DNA from: a virus
Virus record (IMG/VR): IMGVR_UViG_3300021379_000005
Coordinates: 62,001-126,000 of that record
Length of the DNA stretch: 64,000 nt
Direction: 5' to 3' (one strand)
How positions within the stretch are numbered: position 1 is the stretch's first letter; each line of letters opens with the position of its first letter. The notes under the pieces are model-generated. The model made no database searches. It had not been told where the DNA came from and saw nothing but the letters and a program-made list of their open reading frames with translations. Below are positions 56,035 to 63,799 of the stretch, one piece after another. The position numbers and the translations under genes are program-made.

Positions 56035-56210
56035 TATTGTATTTCCTCTTTACGATAAACTTTAACTGCACCATCTTCATACATGACGGTAACTAATTCG
56101 TCACCATTTGCATCAGTATGAAGAGATGTTACTTCACCATTTACTGTCCAGTACCCATAATCAGTAATGATAGGGGCACCGATTTCTAACTCTTGGAACA
56201 TTACATTCAT
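56034..56210 (-). CDS. Hypothetical protein, 58 residues
   Basis: The frame MNVMFQELEIGAPIITDYGY, then WTVNGEVTSLHTDANGDELV and TVMYEDGAVKVYRKEEIQ reads as a small beta-barrel-like domain. Its start overlaps the stop of the previous gene (TAATG); a second ATG at 56201 is possible. Confidence 0.65.
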   Translation of the reverse strand: MNVMFQELEIGAPIITDYGYWTVNGEVTSLHTDANGDELVTVMYEDGAVKVYRKEEIQ

Positions 56211-56347
56211 TATGCTACATCCAATTCTGCATATGTTACTTTGGGGGATTTGCGGATCTTGTGAAAGAACTTCTTTGCCTGTTCATACGATTCAAATGAA
56301 TAGACATGAGAGTACTTTCCGTAGATTTTGTATATCACTTTGTACAT
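56210..56347 (-). CDS. Hypothetical protein, 45 residues
   Basis: Three ATG codons follow an AAAGGA site; the third (56347) has the best spacing and gives MYKVIYKIYGKYSHVYSFES, then YEQAKKFFHKIRKSPKVTYA. A small basic alpha/beta protein. It is first after promoter copy B. Confidence 0.6.
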   Translation of the reverse strand: MYKVIYKIYGKYSHVYSFESYEQAKKFFHKIRKSPKVTYAELDVA

Positions 56348-56376
56348 CATCATTCCTTTATCAACCTTACATATAT

Positions 56377-56405
56377 AATATAAGGGTTTTCGAACCAAAT
56401 GTCAA
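56377..56405 (-). promoter_or_regulatory. Sigma70-type promoter, copy B of a duplicated cassette
   Basis: TTGACA and TATATT with a 17-base spacer on the minus strand, nearly identical over about 50 bases to the copy at 55480-55508, including the transcribed leader ATATGTAAGGTTGAT. Confidence 0.78.
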
Positions 56406-56426
56406 GCTTTTTGAAGAAAAAAGTTC

Positions 56427-56455
56427 AAAAAAAAGTCCTTGAAAAACAAGGACTT
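56427..56455 (-). terminator. Strong rho-independent terminator
   Basis: AAGTCCTTG-TTTTT-CAAGGACTT on the minus strand is a perfect 9-bp hairpin followed by eight T. It lies 21 bases after the Fe-S carrier stop and separates the late-type curli/cyclase block from the early-type small genes. Confidence 0.9.
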
Positions 56456-56475
56456 ATGATTTTTTTAAAAAAATG

Positions 56476-56811
56476 TTAAATATTTACACTAACACCACAT
56501 CCACAAGAACTCTTTGCTTGTGGATTATCTACCACTAACATACTGCCTGCTAGACTTTCTTGATAGTCAATAGTACTACCTAATATATACATTAAACTAT
56601 GACTATCTACTACAAAGACTTTACCATCTGATAATTCTATAATTTCATCTAAGTCTTTTATGGGTTCTTCACTACCAAGTTTCCAAAAGTATTCAAACCC
56701 AGCACACCCACCACCTTGCAGTCCAAACATTATATGAGTTTCATTATTTTTATTTAAAATATTCATTAGATGTTTTTTTGCACTTTCGGTAATTGATAAT
56801 ACTTTTGTCAT
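56476..56811 (-). CDS. A-type iron-sulfur cluster carrier (IscA/ErpA/HesB family)
   Basis: The 111-residue protein has the three conserved Cys of A-type carriers: Cys36 in GGGCAGFEY and Cys103/Cys105 in SSCGCGVS. It also has ITESAKKHL at the start and DYQESLAGSMLVVDNPQAKS. These proteins deliver Fe-S clusters to client enzymes. The ATG overlaps the coiled-coil gene stop (ATGA), so it is at the end of the cyclase transcript and just before the strong terminator. Confidence 0.92.
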   Translation of the reverse strand: MTKVLSITESAKKHLMNILNKNNETHIMFGLQGGGCAGFEYFWKLGSEEPIKDLDEIIELSDGKVFVVDSHSLMYILGSTIDYQESLAGSMLVVDNPQAKSSCGCGVSVNI

Positions 56812-57104
56812 TTACTCTTCTTTCTTAGTTTTTCTCGCAACAAGTCCATTTCACTACTGGCGACTTTTTTCTCGTTCCTCTTTTCCACTTCAACAGTGCG
56901 TTCCCGCCGTAAGGAATGAATGTATTCTGTTTCAGTGAACCCACTTCTAAGTTCTGCAATTTTTTGTTTGAGTTGTCTTGTTCTTTCTTCTCGTTCATTT
57001 TGTTGTTGCTCTAAAAATTCCGTCCCAATCTTCTGGGAGATCTTGCGTTGACATGTAATCACAACGTTCCATCCACATATCGTAATATCCATCCATTTTG
57101 CCAT
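56808..57104 (-). CDS. Coiled-coil protein overlapping the cyclase gene
   Basis: The frame from ATG 57104 (MAKWMDITICGWNVVITCQR, AGGA site) overlaps the last 110 bases of the cyclase gene. Past the cyclase stop it becomes a charged coiled coil (NEREERTRQLKQKIAELRSG, RRERTVEVEKRNEKK) and ends coupled to the Fe-S carrier by ATGA. The true start is uncertain; only the part after 56995 is clearly protein-like. Confidence 0.58.
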   Translation of the reverse strand: MAKWMDITICGWNVVITCQRKISQKIGTEFLEQQQNEREERTRQLKQKIAELRSGFTETEYIHSLRRERTVEVEKRNEKKVASSEMDLLREKLRKKSK

Positions 57105-59037
57105 CAAATTGTCCTTTCAATAACTCACACAGTTCTATGGCTTTGTCGAACTGTTTTTTTCTATAAAACTTTAACATATTTCTATGTACTAATTTATACT
57201 TTGACCAATCAGACTTTTCATCATCCAAAACTGTGTATATCGGCAAACCAATACTTTTTCCTTTTACCGCAAGGTCGTCCAATTTTAAATAAAAGAAATC
57301 TTCTTTAGTTCTTCTATATGTTTCTGGGCCGATGATCAACAGTACACCATATGCCTTACACTGTCCCTCTAATCGTGCAGTAGTAGAAACCGAATCACCA
57401 AGAACATCATAACTATATCTTTTAGTCGAACCCATCTCTCCAATATAACCAACACCAGTATTAATACCAGCACCCATACCAACTGGTGGTCTTCCATCTG
57501 CAACAAGTCTATCGTTAAACTTTTCAACCGCCTTTAACATCTCCAATCCTGTTCTTACAGATGTGTGTGCGTGTGATTCATCATCAATTGGTGCGTTATG
57601 AATATGCATAGACGCATCACCAATATACTTAATTATCATTCCATTATTTTTTAGTACTGGTTCTGTAATGGCATCCATATATCCGTTCATTATTTCCGTT
57701 AATCCCTGCACATCATCCCCAAAAGATTCCCCCAACGGAGTAAATCCTCTCAAATCAGAAAAACAGATACTGATATCTCTTTTCGTACCTTTCTTCACAA
57801 GGTCTGGATTTTCTTGTAATATTTTAACCACTGCTGGTGACGCATATCCTTCAAACTGTTTCTTGATAGCCTGTTTTTGTAAAAATTCATCTAAAAATTT
57901 TGCAACATATCTACTAAGTCCAACCAATAGTAATATTGCAGAAATGGTTGCACCATCAATGAGTAGATTCTCTGTTCTAAATGCATATATTGATCCACCA
58001 ACAAATCCTACTATTGATACAACATAAAATCCTAATCCTAGATATGTCCACTTTGATAATAATATGACAAGAAGTCCTGCAATTACTAATGCGGCAATTT
58101 CTCCCCATGCCTTTGCGTCTGGATGTCTTACTATATTAGATTCGTTGAATACGGTTCCTAACATCGCTGCCTGTATTTCGTGTGGCCACACTCCACCCTT
58201 TGCAGTAGAAATTGGTTGTGTGACTCCAGATGCACTAACTCCAACAAATACAACCGCACCGTCAAAACTATCTGGTAAATCCATAATACTTGCACTTCTA
58301 TATCCCTGTGACCAATCAATCCAAACTTCTCCTAATTCATTTGTCTGAATAGGCCCATATTGGGGTATTCTAAGTTTATCTACCCCCAATGGAGATAACT
58401 TAATTTGGAATGATTTGTCACCAGCAAGTACTCTTAATACTTCCATCGTCAAACTAGGGTATAATACACCACCAGATTCAAAAACTAGTGGAGCCCGTCT
58501 TGTAACACCATCAATTTCTGGATAAGTATCAACTATCCCTGAACCAAGTGCATAAGTTTCAAGTAGTTTAATATTAGATGTGATGCCAGATACACTTGGA
58601 ATGAGATGCATATACTCAGAATTAATAATTCCAGCGCCAGGGTTAATCGGTTCATTTTTATTCTCCTCTGATCCTATAATACTCAGAATGACTGGATATT
58701 CCATCATTACTCTTGATAGAACTTCATCCTTTTCAAATCTATCACTCTCACTCATAAGTACATTAAATACAACTAATCCTGCACCTCTATCGTACAAATC
58801 TTTAATTATATCAGCGTATATGTTTCGTGGAAATGGCCATTGTCCGTATTGATTAATAGTAGCATCATCAATATTAACAGTATAGATATTATTTTCTTGA
58901 ATTGGTTGATTTACTATAAGACTATCGAAATATCTAAGTCTTAAACTTTCTAATAAATTTGGATTTGTATAGTATCCATAAGTACATAAAAGAAGTATGA
59001 TAATACTCCATATGGGGGATAATAAAAACTTTCTCAT
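56995..59037 (-). CDS. CHASE2-domain class III adenylate/guanylate cyclase
   Basis: The 680-residue protein has an N-terminal membrane helix (about 5-24), an extracytoplasmic CHASE2 sensor (about 35-290: YFDSLIVNQP, VNIDDATINQYGQWPFPRNI, FVGVSASGVTQPISTAKGGV), a set of three membrane helices (about 310-385) and a class III cyclase domain (about 420-610). The catalytic parts are visible: ISICFSDLRGFTPL (metal Asp), IIKYIGDASMHIH (second Asp) and MGSTKRYSYDVLGDSVSTTA then RLEGQ. It should make cAMP (or cGMP) in response to a signal outside the inner membrane. It lies downstream of the curli-like genes in the same direction. Confidence 0.92.
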   Translation of the reverse strand: MRKFLLSPIWSIIILLLCTYGYYTNPNLLESLRLRYFDSLIVNQPIQENNIYTVNIDDATINQYGQWPFPRNIYADIIKDLYDRGAGLVVFNVLMSESDRFEKDEVLSRVMMEYPVILSIIGSEENKNEPINPGAGIINSEYMHLIPSVSGITSNIKLLETYALGSGIVDTYPEIDGVTRRAPLVFESGGVLYPSLTMEVLRVLAGDKSFQIKLSPLGVDKLRIPQYGPIQTNELGEVWIDWSQGYRSASIMDLPDSFDGAVVFVGVSASGVTQPISTAKGGVWPHEIQAAMLGTVFNESNIVRHPDAKAWGEIAALVIAGLLVILLSKWTYLGLGFYVVSIVGFVGGSIYAFRTENLLIDGATISAILLLVGLSRYVAKFLDEFLQKQAIKKQFEGYASPAVVKILQENPDLVKKGTKRDISICFSDLRGFTPLGESFGDDVQGLTEIMNGYMDAITEPVLKNNGMIIKYIGDASMHIHNAPIDDESHAHTSVRTGLEMLKAVEKFNDRLVADGRPPVGMGAGINTGVGYIGEMGSTKRYSYDVLGDSVSTTARLEGQCKAYGVLLIIGPETYRRTKEDFFYLKLDDLAVKGKSIGLPIYTVLDDEKSDWSKYKLVHRNMLKFYRKKQFDKAIELCELLKGQFDGKMDGYYDMWMERCDYMSTQDLPEDWDGIFRATTK

Positions 59038-59044
59038 TTTTACC

Positions 59045-59728
59045 TCAATTACTTCCGTTTATAGTTACCGAGCATCCCGCCGAATTTGTACAATATCCTG
59101 TAACACTATAAGAGTCTGGAGATGAAGTTACATTTTGAGTTAAATTTAAGGTATATGCACCACCAGAGTTGGTTAAATCTATTGCAGCTGTTGCACTATG
59201 ACTACCTCTTTGGTCTACATCAACTGTATGTCCATCTCCAGTAAGTACAATATCTGCCCATTTCTGTCCACCATTCCCTCTTTGATATAGGTCTACTGTG
59301 TTACTGTCGCCCTGTATCTCTACAAAACCATCGTGTCCAGCCTTACCCATTTGTATATGTTCTACTGTATTACTGTCGCCATTTACTATATTTGCTATGT
59401 GATGTGGTGCGCCGCCACCTCCGCCTCTGTTGGTATCTGTTTGGTAACTTGCAACTGTATTTCCATCGCCTGTTACAGTCCAGTATGCTTCATGTCCGCC
59501 TGTTTCATCGCCATCATATGTGTTATCATTGTGAATACCTTGCCGTACAGTAATGTCGTTATTTGGGCCTGTAGAACTTAGATTAATATAGTTATTTTCA
59601 CTGCGCTGTTGAATCTCCAAAGTGAGATTGTCTCCACTTTGAGTAATATAGATTTCGTTACTACTGACTTTGGGTGATATCGATAGTGTTAGTACCAACA
59701 CCAAGGCGGTAATCGTATACTGCTTCAT
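59045..59728 (-). CDS. Curlin-repeat secreted protein, copy 1
   Basis: The 227-residue protein has a signal peptide (MKQYTITALVLVLTLSISPKVSS) and then NEIYITQSGDNLTLEIQQ, followed by repeats with a GDxNTVxxxQ core (GDGNTVASYQ, GDSNTVEHIQ, GDSNTVDLYQ, GDGHTVDVDQ). This is the CsgA/CsgB curlin-repeat layout (Ser-x5-Gln-x-Gly-x-Gly/Asn-x-Asn-x5-Gln) of amyloid fibre subunits. A closing two-Cys tail (GYCTNSAGCSVTI) is unusual. The first 68 bases overlap the 3' end of the FecR gene. Confidence 0.85.
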   Translation of the reverse strand: MKQYTITALVLVLTLSISPKVSSNEIYITQSGDNLTLEIQQRSENNYINLSSTGPNNDITVRQGIHNDNTYDGDETGGHEAYWTVTGDGNTVASYQTDTNRGGGGGAPHHIANIVNGDSNTVEHIQMGKAGHDGFVEIQGDSNTVDLYQRGNGGQKWADIVLTGDGHTVDVDQRGSHSATAAIDLTNSGGAYTLNLTQNVTSSPDSYSVTGYCTNSAGCSVTINGSN

Positions 59729-60785
59729 CTCCCTGCTCCACGTTTATTGTGTATCCGTTTTCTTGGTGCAATTTCAAATCTAGTCTTTGAGTAACACCAG
59801 CATCTTCTCTTATAATTCTCCACATAGGATTAATATCTTCTATGGTGATTCTTGTTGTTTCGTCATAACCATACACTCTTTCTACGAAAAATTCTTCATT
59901 CTGTTTATCTAATTCATCTCTAAATATTTCTGCAAGTGCCAAATTTAACTGATCTAACATGTCGTGTAATAGTTCTTGTAGATAATAATTAGAATCGTGC
60001 AATTCAGTTACCCATATATTTTTAATATCATCAGTTAATGCATCTTGATCTAAATCATCAAATTCTAGAAAGTCTATATCCAGAAAATCAAACATTTTTC
60101 TGGCCTTTTTTGCAATTTCTTGTTCTTCTTCTTCGTATGGTGTCTTTTTTCTTAACATTAATAAATTATTAATATCGCCTTCAGATATATCTAGTGTAAT
60201 TGGCGGTAATGGTTTCGACCACATACTTTTTACGATAGTAGATTGAAATGCCTGAGTCATTATAACAAACCCTGTATCAGTTTCAACCAAAATTTCACCA
60301 GTGACACAATAACCATCTATATCACAACTTGGCAGTAATGTAATCATACTGCCACCAATTTCATCAACAACCATAATAAAATCAGTACCCCTTACACTAA
60401 TCTTTGCACTTGGAGTTCTGATGTTAACTCTTTGTCTACTGTTTGTGGCGATTTTACCACTTGCATAACGAATAGTGCCTAATGTAGCCCTCAATCCAAG
60501 AGAACCAGTTCCACTATTGGGGTCATAAACAAAATCATCTATTAATAGTCTGGTATGTTCTGTCAAGTCTACTCTAGTATTATCAATGAAATCTATTCGC
60601 ATCTTACCACGTTCAGTAACTGCGACATCCATAGACTCAACACCTATGCCGTAATCACCAATAATAACATCACTATCTCTTTCCAGTACTCCACTTCCAC
60701 TCAGGTCAGTTATAGTCCCTGCAGCACCATATAGGTTATGTGGAAAACATAACACTAAGAGTAATAAGAAGATGTACCTAAACAT
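59661..60785 (-). CDS. FecR-domain secreted protein with curlin-like C-terminus
   Basis: The 374-residue protein has a signal peptide (MFRYIFLLLLVLCFPHNLYG), a FecR domain (about 20-170: TDLSGSGVLERDSDVIIGDY, RIDFIDNTRVDLTEHTRLLI, ATLGTIRYASGKIA, ISVRGTDFIMVVDE), a long acidic helical part (about 210-300) and a C-terminus NGYTINVEQGDEAVYDYRLG then TIDITQSQ that looks like a single curlin repeat. FecR proteins sense or bind outside the inner membrane. The end overlaps the curlin gene by 68 bases in another frame. In bacteria, FecR proteins are often encoded beside CHASE2 cyclases. Confidence 0.85.
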   Translation of the reverse strand: MFRYIFLLLLVLCFPHNLYGAAGTITDLSGSGVLERDSDVIIGDYGIGVESMDVAVTERGKMRIDFIDNTRVDLTEHTRLLIDDFVYDPNSGTGSLGLRATLGTIRYASGKIATNSRQRVNIRTPSAKISVRGTDFIMVVDEIGGSMITLLPSCDIDGYCVTGEILVETDTGFVIMTQAFQSTIVKSMWSKPLPPITLDISEGDINNLLMLRKKTPYEEEEQEIAKKARKMFDFLDIDFLEFDDLDQDALTDDIKNIWVTELHDSNYYLQELLHDMLDQLNLALAEIFRDELDKQNEEFFVERVYGYDETTRITIEDINPMWRIIREDAGVTQRLDLKLHQENGYTINVEQGDEAVYDYRLGVGTNTIDITQSQ

Positions 60786-61519
60786 CAGTCTCGTTGTGTT
60801 ATATTAACGTCTGCGTTATCGCCAGAAAAAGTGGCGTCAATTAAGGTATCATAAATTCCTGATTGGGAAATTTTAAAATTTCCACCACCACCAGTAATGT
60901 CTAGTGTAATACTGTGTCCGTTAATATCCCCATTTCCAGTTTGATCTATATCAATGTAGTTTCCTGGCGCACTTGTAGAAAGTCCTGTAGTTGCATGTGT
61001 GATTGTGCCAGATGCAAGACTTGAAGAAGAATCAACTGTAACAGTGATATCTGCTTCTGTTCCATCTTGTACTAAATCGATCACATTACCGTCACCAGTA
61101 ATTGTGAAATCTGCAACCAAATTTTCTGCATCATTATTTTCACCGATATACATTTGGAATTGGTTATTATCGCCAGTTGTAGTAATATCTAATGTAACAG
61201 TTTCACAGTTAACGCCTGAAGTGGCATCACAAGTCAAATCTACTGTATTTGTATCTCCAGTAAACGCCCATGTTCCTGTATAGGTATTACCTTTAATTAC
61301 AGCGTCAATTTCATTGAAATTGCCCGTTTGGGTAATATCAAATGTCATTGTATCGCCTTCCAGTGTCATATCAGTAGTCGAATCGCCGATTTTATTGTCT
61401 TGCCCATCTTGTACAATATCTAAGTCCAGATTATCGCCAGATTGTGTAATGTAGATTTCATTAGCGTATACTGGAATAGTGTACAGAAGTGCAAAAATTA
61501 GTAGTATTTTTTTAAACAT
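60785..61519 (-). CDS. Curlin-repeat secreted protein, copy 2
   Basis: The 244-residue protein has a signal peptide (MFKKILLIFALLYTIPVYA) and then NEIYITQSGDNLDLDIVQDG, the same start as copy 1. Repeats are GDxNxVDLxxD/Q-type (GDTNTVDLT, GDNNQFQMY, GDGNVIDLVQ, GNYIDIDQTG) and the chain ends ISQSGIYDTLIDATFSGDNA. It is probably a second fibre subunit or nucleator (CsgB-like). One-base overlap with the FecR gene start. Confidence 0.85.
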   Translation of the reverse strand: MFKKILLIFALLYTIPVYANEIYITQSGDNLDLDIVQDGQDNKIGDSTTDMTLEGDTMTFDITQTGNFNEIDAVIKGNTYTGTWAFTGDTNTVDLTCDATSGVNCETVTLDITTTGDNNQFQMYIGENNDAENLVADFTITGDGNVIDLVQDGTEADITVTVDSSSSLASGTITHATTGLSTSAPGNYIDIDQTGNGDINGHSITLDITGGGGNFKISQSGIYDTLIDATFSGDNADVNITQRD

Positions 61520-61520
61520 A

Positions 61521-62339
61521 TTAGTCCTCTTGATTTAATTCCATTTTCCAGAGTTGTTTTTTTACTCCACCATAAACTAACTCGATCACGCCCTGTTCTA
61601 TTGCTGCTCTGACAGCATAATTAACAGGTTCATTTGATGAAAAGCCGGTTTCAGTTTCTACGAGTTTTGTACCAAGATCTAAAAATTTAAATATATCTGC
61701 ACCACTTCGATAACTTGCAATGGTTTTATCCGTTGCGATACTCATTAACACCTTACCTGTACTAACACTTACTAGTCGCATAACCACAGTAACAGTATCT
61801 ATTCTGTATTCTGTTTGTGCGCCAACCCCTAAGTATCTAGCGCCGACACCGCCTGTCGCCGTATTTGAATCATAACCAACCACTCCCCCCTCAAGGATAA
61901 GTCCTGCAAAAATCATAGGACTTAATGGTTCTGGGCCGCCTGGTTTGTCTTTATCATAGACATCTCTTGTCTGTCTAATTAATTGTCTTTCTTTTATTAA
62001 ATTGTCCATACCAACACGCTCTACAACTTCAAACCATGTTCCATTACCTACATCTTGAAGTGCCTTTATAACCCAAACTTCTGATCCTTGAGTTACTGCA
62101 GAACTTAAACTTGCAATATTAGATGCCGCCTTTCTTTGTCCAGTTTTATCTAAAAACTGATAGACTGCAATCGTAATTTTTGGCCCGTCAATCGGTGGCA
62201 CCGCCGCAAGACGTTCCTTGATAGGACTCTCTTGCAATTCTGGAGAAGTATTAACATCCCATAAAGTCTCAAGACTCTTTTGAGTTGCACATCCAGATAA
62301 AACTAAAAGAGAAAATATTAATGGTAACAACTTTCTCAA
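61521..62339 (-). CDS. csgG: CsgG-like outer-membrane secretion lipoprotein
   Basis: The 272-residue protein has a lipobox (LVLSGCATQ, Cys17) and CsgG motifs: KITIAVYQFLDKTGQRKAAS, VTQGSEVWVIKALQDVGNGT, WFEVVERVGMDNLIKERQLI, LILEGGVVGYDSNTATGGVG and ARYLG. CsgG forms a nine-fold pore through which curlin subunits leave the cell. The length is close to E. coli CsgG (277). It overlaps CsgF by four bases and precedes curlin copy 2 by one base. Confidence 0.92.
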   Translation of the reverse strand: MRKLLPLIFSLLVLSGCATQKSLETLWDVNTSPELQESPIKERLAAVPPIDGPKITIAVYQFLDKTGQRKAASNIASLSSAVTQGSEVWVIKALQDVGNGTWFEVVERVGMDNLIKERQLIRQTRDVYDKDKPGGPEPLSPMIFAGLILEGGVVGYDSNTATGGVGARYLGVGAQTEYRIDTVTVVMRLVSVSTGKVLMSIATDKTIASYRSGADIFKFLDLGTKLVETETGFSSNEPVNYAVRAAIEQGVIELVYGGVKKQLWKMELNQED

Positions 62340-62797
62340 AAACCAAACTCCCCTGTTGGAATTGTTATTTCAGTAACACTTCCATCTTCTTCAACAACGG
62401 TTAATGTTATGGTACCAGCAACTGGGTCTTTTATCCAAGTTATAGTAGAACCCTCAATTTCAGCGGTTCCAGTATTCGAACAAACATCCCCACAATCAGC
62501 AAACATTGCGTCTACCATCTGTTTAGATAGTGTTGCGTAAATTCTAGATTCGATATTTCTTAGAAACTTTGCCAGAGTTGTATTTTCAAGTTCTCTCTGA
62601 ATTCTTGCAGCCTCTGCCTCTGCCTCTTTTCTCAAATCCTCTTTTCTATTATGTTGTAACTGTTCGACACTCAAAACATGAGTAGAATAACCATTTCCAT
62701 AGTGAAACGCTGGATTCTTAAACCCCCATGTCAGTTCAGAAGCATATAGATTACTGCTCACAAATATTAAACCTATAACTGTCAGTATTTTTTTCAT
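62336..62797 (-). CDS. csgF: CsgF-like curli assembly factor
   Basis: The 153-residue protein has a signal peptide (MKKILTVIGLIFVSSNLYA) and the mature CsgF start SELTWGFKNPAFHYGNG, the part that plugs into CsgG. The rest is helical (EDLRKEAEAEAARIQRELEN) then beta-rich. CsgF couples secretion to fibre nucleation. Coupled to CsgG by a four-base overlap. Confidence 0.88.
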   Translation of the reverse strand: MKKILTVIGLIFVSSNLYASELTWGFKNPAFHYGNGYSTHVLSVEQLQHNRKEDLRKEAEAEAARIQRELENTTLAKFLRNIESRIYATLSKQMVDAMFADCGDVCSNTGTAEIEGSTITWIKDPVAGTITLTVVEEDGSVTEITIPTGEFGF

Positions 62798-62807
62798 AAG
62801 TTTTCCT

Positions 62808-63101
62808 CTAGGAATTTTCTTTTCGTTTTTTTATAACTTCTTCTACTTCTTCGTCAGATGGGACAACAACTCCCTTTTGTTGTAAAATCATATTTAACTT
62901 TGTGTTCAATCTTATTAAATCATTGTCCAACATTCTAACCCTATCGATTAGTGCTATCAGAGTCATATGCGATTCTTCGATAACAGGATCTACCTCTTCT
63001 GTTACCCAATGCCAGATATAGTATATGAAATAACCCAGTCCAAATGCGGCTATGATAGGAAATCCATATTGTCCTATTAATGATCCTAATTCTAATTCCA
63101 T
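62808..63101 (-). CDS. Membrane coiled-coil protein, copy 1
   Basis: The 97-residue protein has one membrane helix (YGFPIIAAFGLGYFIYYIWH) and then a coiled coil (LIALIDRVRMLDNDLIRLNT) and a charged tail. It shares the pattern GFPI-helix-R(V)x(M/L)(D/N)N(D/E)LxR with the 95-residue gene at 63485, so the two are paralogues. They may form a complex near the curli apparatus, or act in virion assembly. Confidence 0.7.
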   Translation of the reverse strand: MELELGSLIGQYGFPIIAAFGLGYFIYYIWHWVTEEVDPVIEESHMTLIALIDRVRMLDNDLIRLNTKLNMILQQKGVVVPSDEEVEEVIKKRKENS

Positions 63102-63102
63102 T

Positions 63103-63303
63103 TTACTCTCTATTTACACCGTCATCGCCAGAGATATGACATAACCAACCTTTTTCGTTCACACGAAAAAGGTCTCCAGGCTTATACAGAAAGTGTTCTT
63201 TCTCACTTCCGTCTGCATCTATTCCCATAAGTTCACCTTCCCATTCACCACGAACTTTAAAGTTCCTTCCAGCTTGCTCGATGACATATTCTAACCAAAT
63301 CAT
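63103..63303 (-). CDS. Hypothetical protein, 66 residues
   Basis: A small beta-type protein (QAGRNFKVRGEWEGELMGID, FLYKPGDLFRVNEKGWLCHI). The PGDLFRVNEKGWL segment resembles QIGDLYQVGPNGYF in the 61-residue gene just upstream, so the two are likely paralogues. Unknown function. Confidence 0.66.
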   Translation of the reverse strand: MIWLEYVIEQAGRNFKVRGEWEGELMGIDADGSEKEHFLYKPGDLFRVNEKGWLCHISGDDGVNRE

Positions 63304-63485
63304 GTCGTAGTATCCTCTGCAACACTTCCAATTTTTTCAAAATAACCATTAGGCCCAACTTGATATAAATCACCAATCTGTAACTCAACATCATCAATAA
63401 CAAAAAATTTATCGTCTGGATCTTTTGCCGATGTAATTCTAAATCCGTTTTTAAATTTCATTAATAGTAAGTCTTTCCAAAGCAT
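63300..63485 (-). CDS. Hypothetical protein, 61 residues
   Basis: A small beta-type protein (MLWKDLLLMKFKNGFRITSA, DDVELQIGDLYQVGPNGYFE), related in pattern to the next gene downstream. It overlaps both neighbours. Unknown function. Confidence 0.66.
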   Translation of the reverse strand: MLWKDLLLMKFKNGFRITSAKDPDDKFFVIDDVELQIGDLYQVGPNGYFEKIGSVAEDTTT

Positions 63486-63772
63486 TAATCTTTCCTCGCA
63501 TCTGTTTGTCCATCCGCTCTTGCAATTCTATTAAGATCTGCAGGCAATAATGGAATATTAAATGATCTACACATTAGTATATCAATTCGCAAGAGTTCAT
63601 TATTCATGGTCTTCACTCTATTATCTAAAGATTGCACAAACCCTCTTTGTGTTTTGATATTATCCAAAACCCCAGCAAGAATAAATTTTAATGTTAAGAA
63701 AACGAAAAAACCTCCGGCAAGAGCAGAGGCAATCGGAAACCCGACATCGGCTACTAAAGATAAAAAGTCCAT
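63485..63772 (-). CDS. Membrane coiled-coil protein, copy 2
   Basis: The 95-residue protein has one membrane helix (VGFPIASALAGGFFVFLTLK) and a coiled coil (FVQSLDNRVKTMNNELLRID), matching copy 1 at 62808. It is the first gene after the late-like promoter at 63792 and so heads the curli/cyclase block. GAGA/AGGA site before the ATG. Confidence 0.7.
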   Translation of the reverse strand: MDFLSLVADVGFPIASALAGGFFVFLTLKFILAGVLDNIKTQRGFVQSLDNRVKTMNNELLRIDILMCRSFNIPLLPADLNRIARADGQTDARKD

Positions 63773-63791
63773 AAAAGAATCCTCTCACCTG

Positions 63792-63799
63792 TATTTATG
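63792..63799 (-). promoter_or_regulatory. T4-late-like promoter ahead of the curli/cyclase block
   Basis: CATAAATA on the minus strand, 20 bases before the first gene of the block, one base off the late consensus. No other promoter was seen down to 56.8 kb. Confidence 0.5.
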
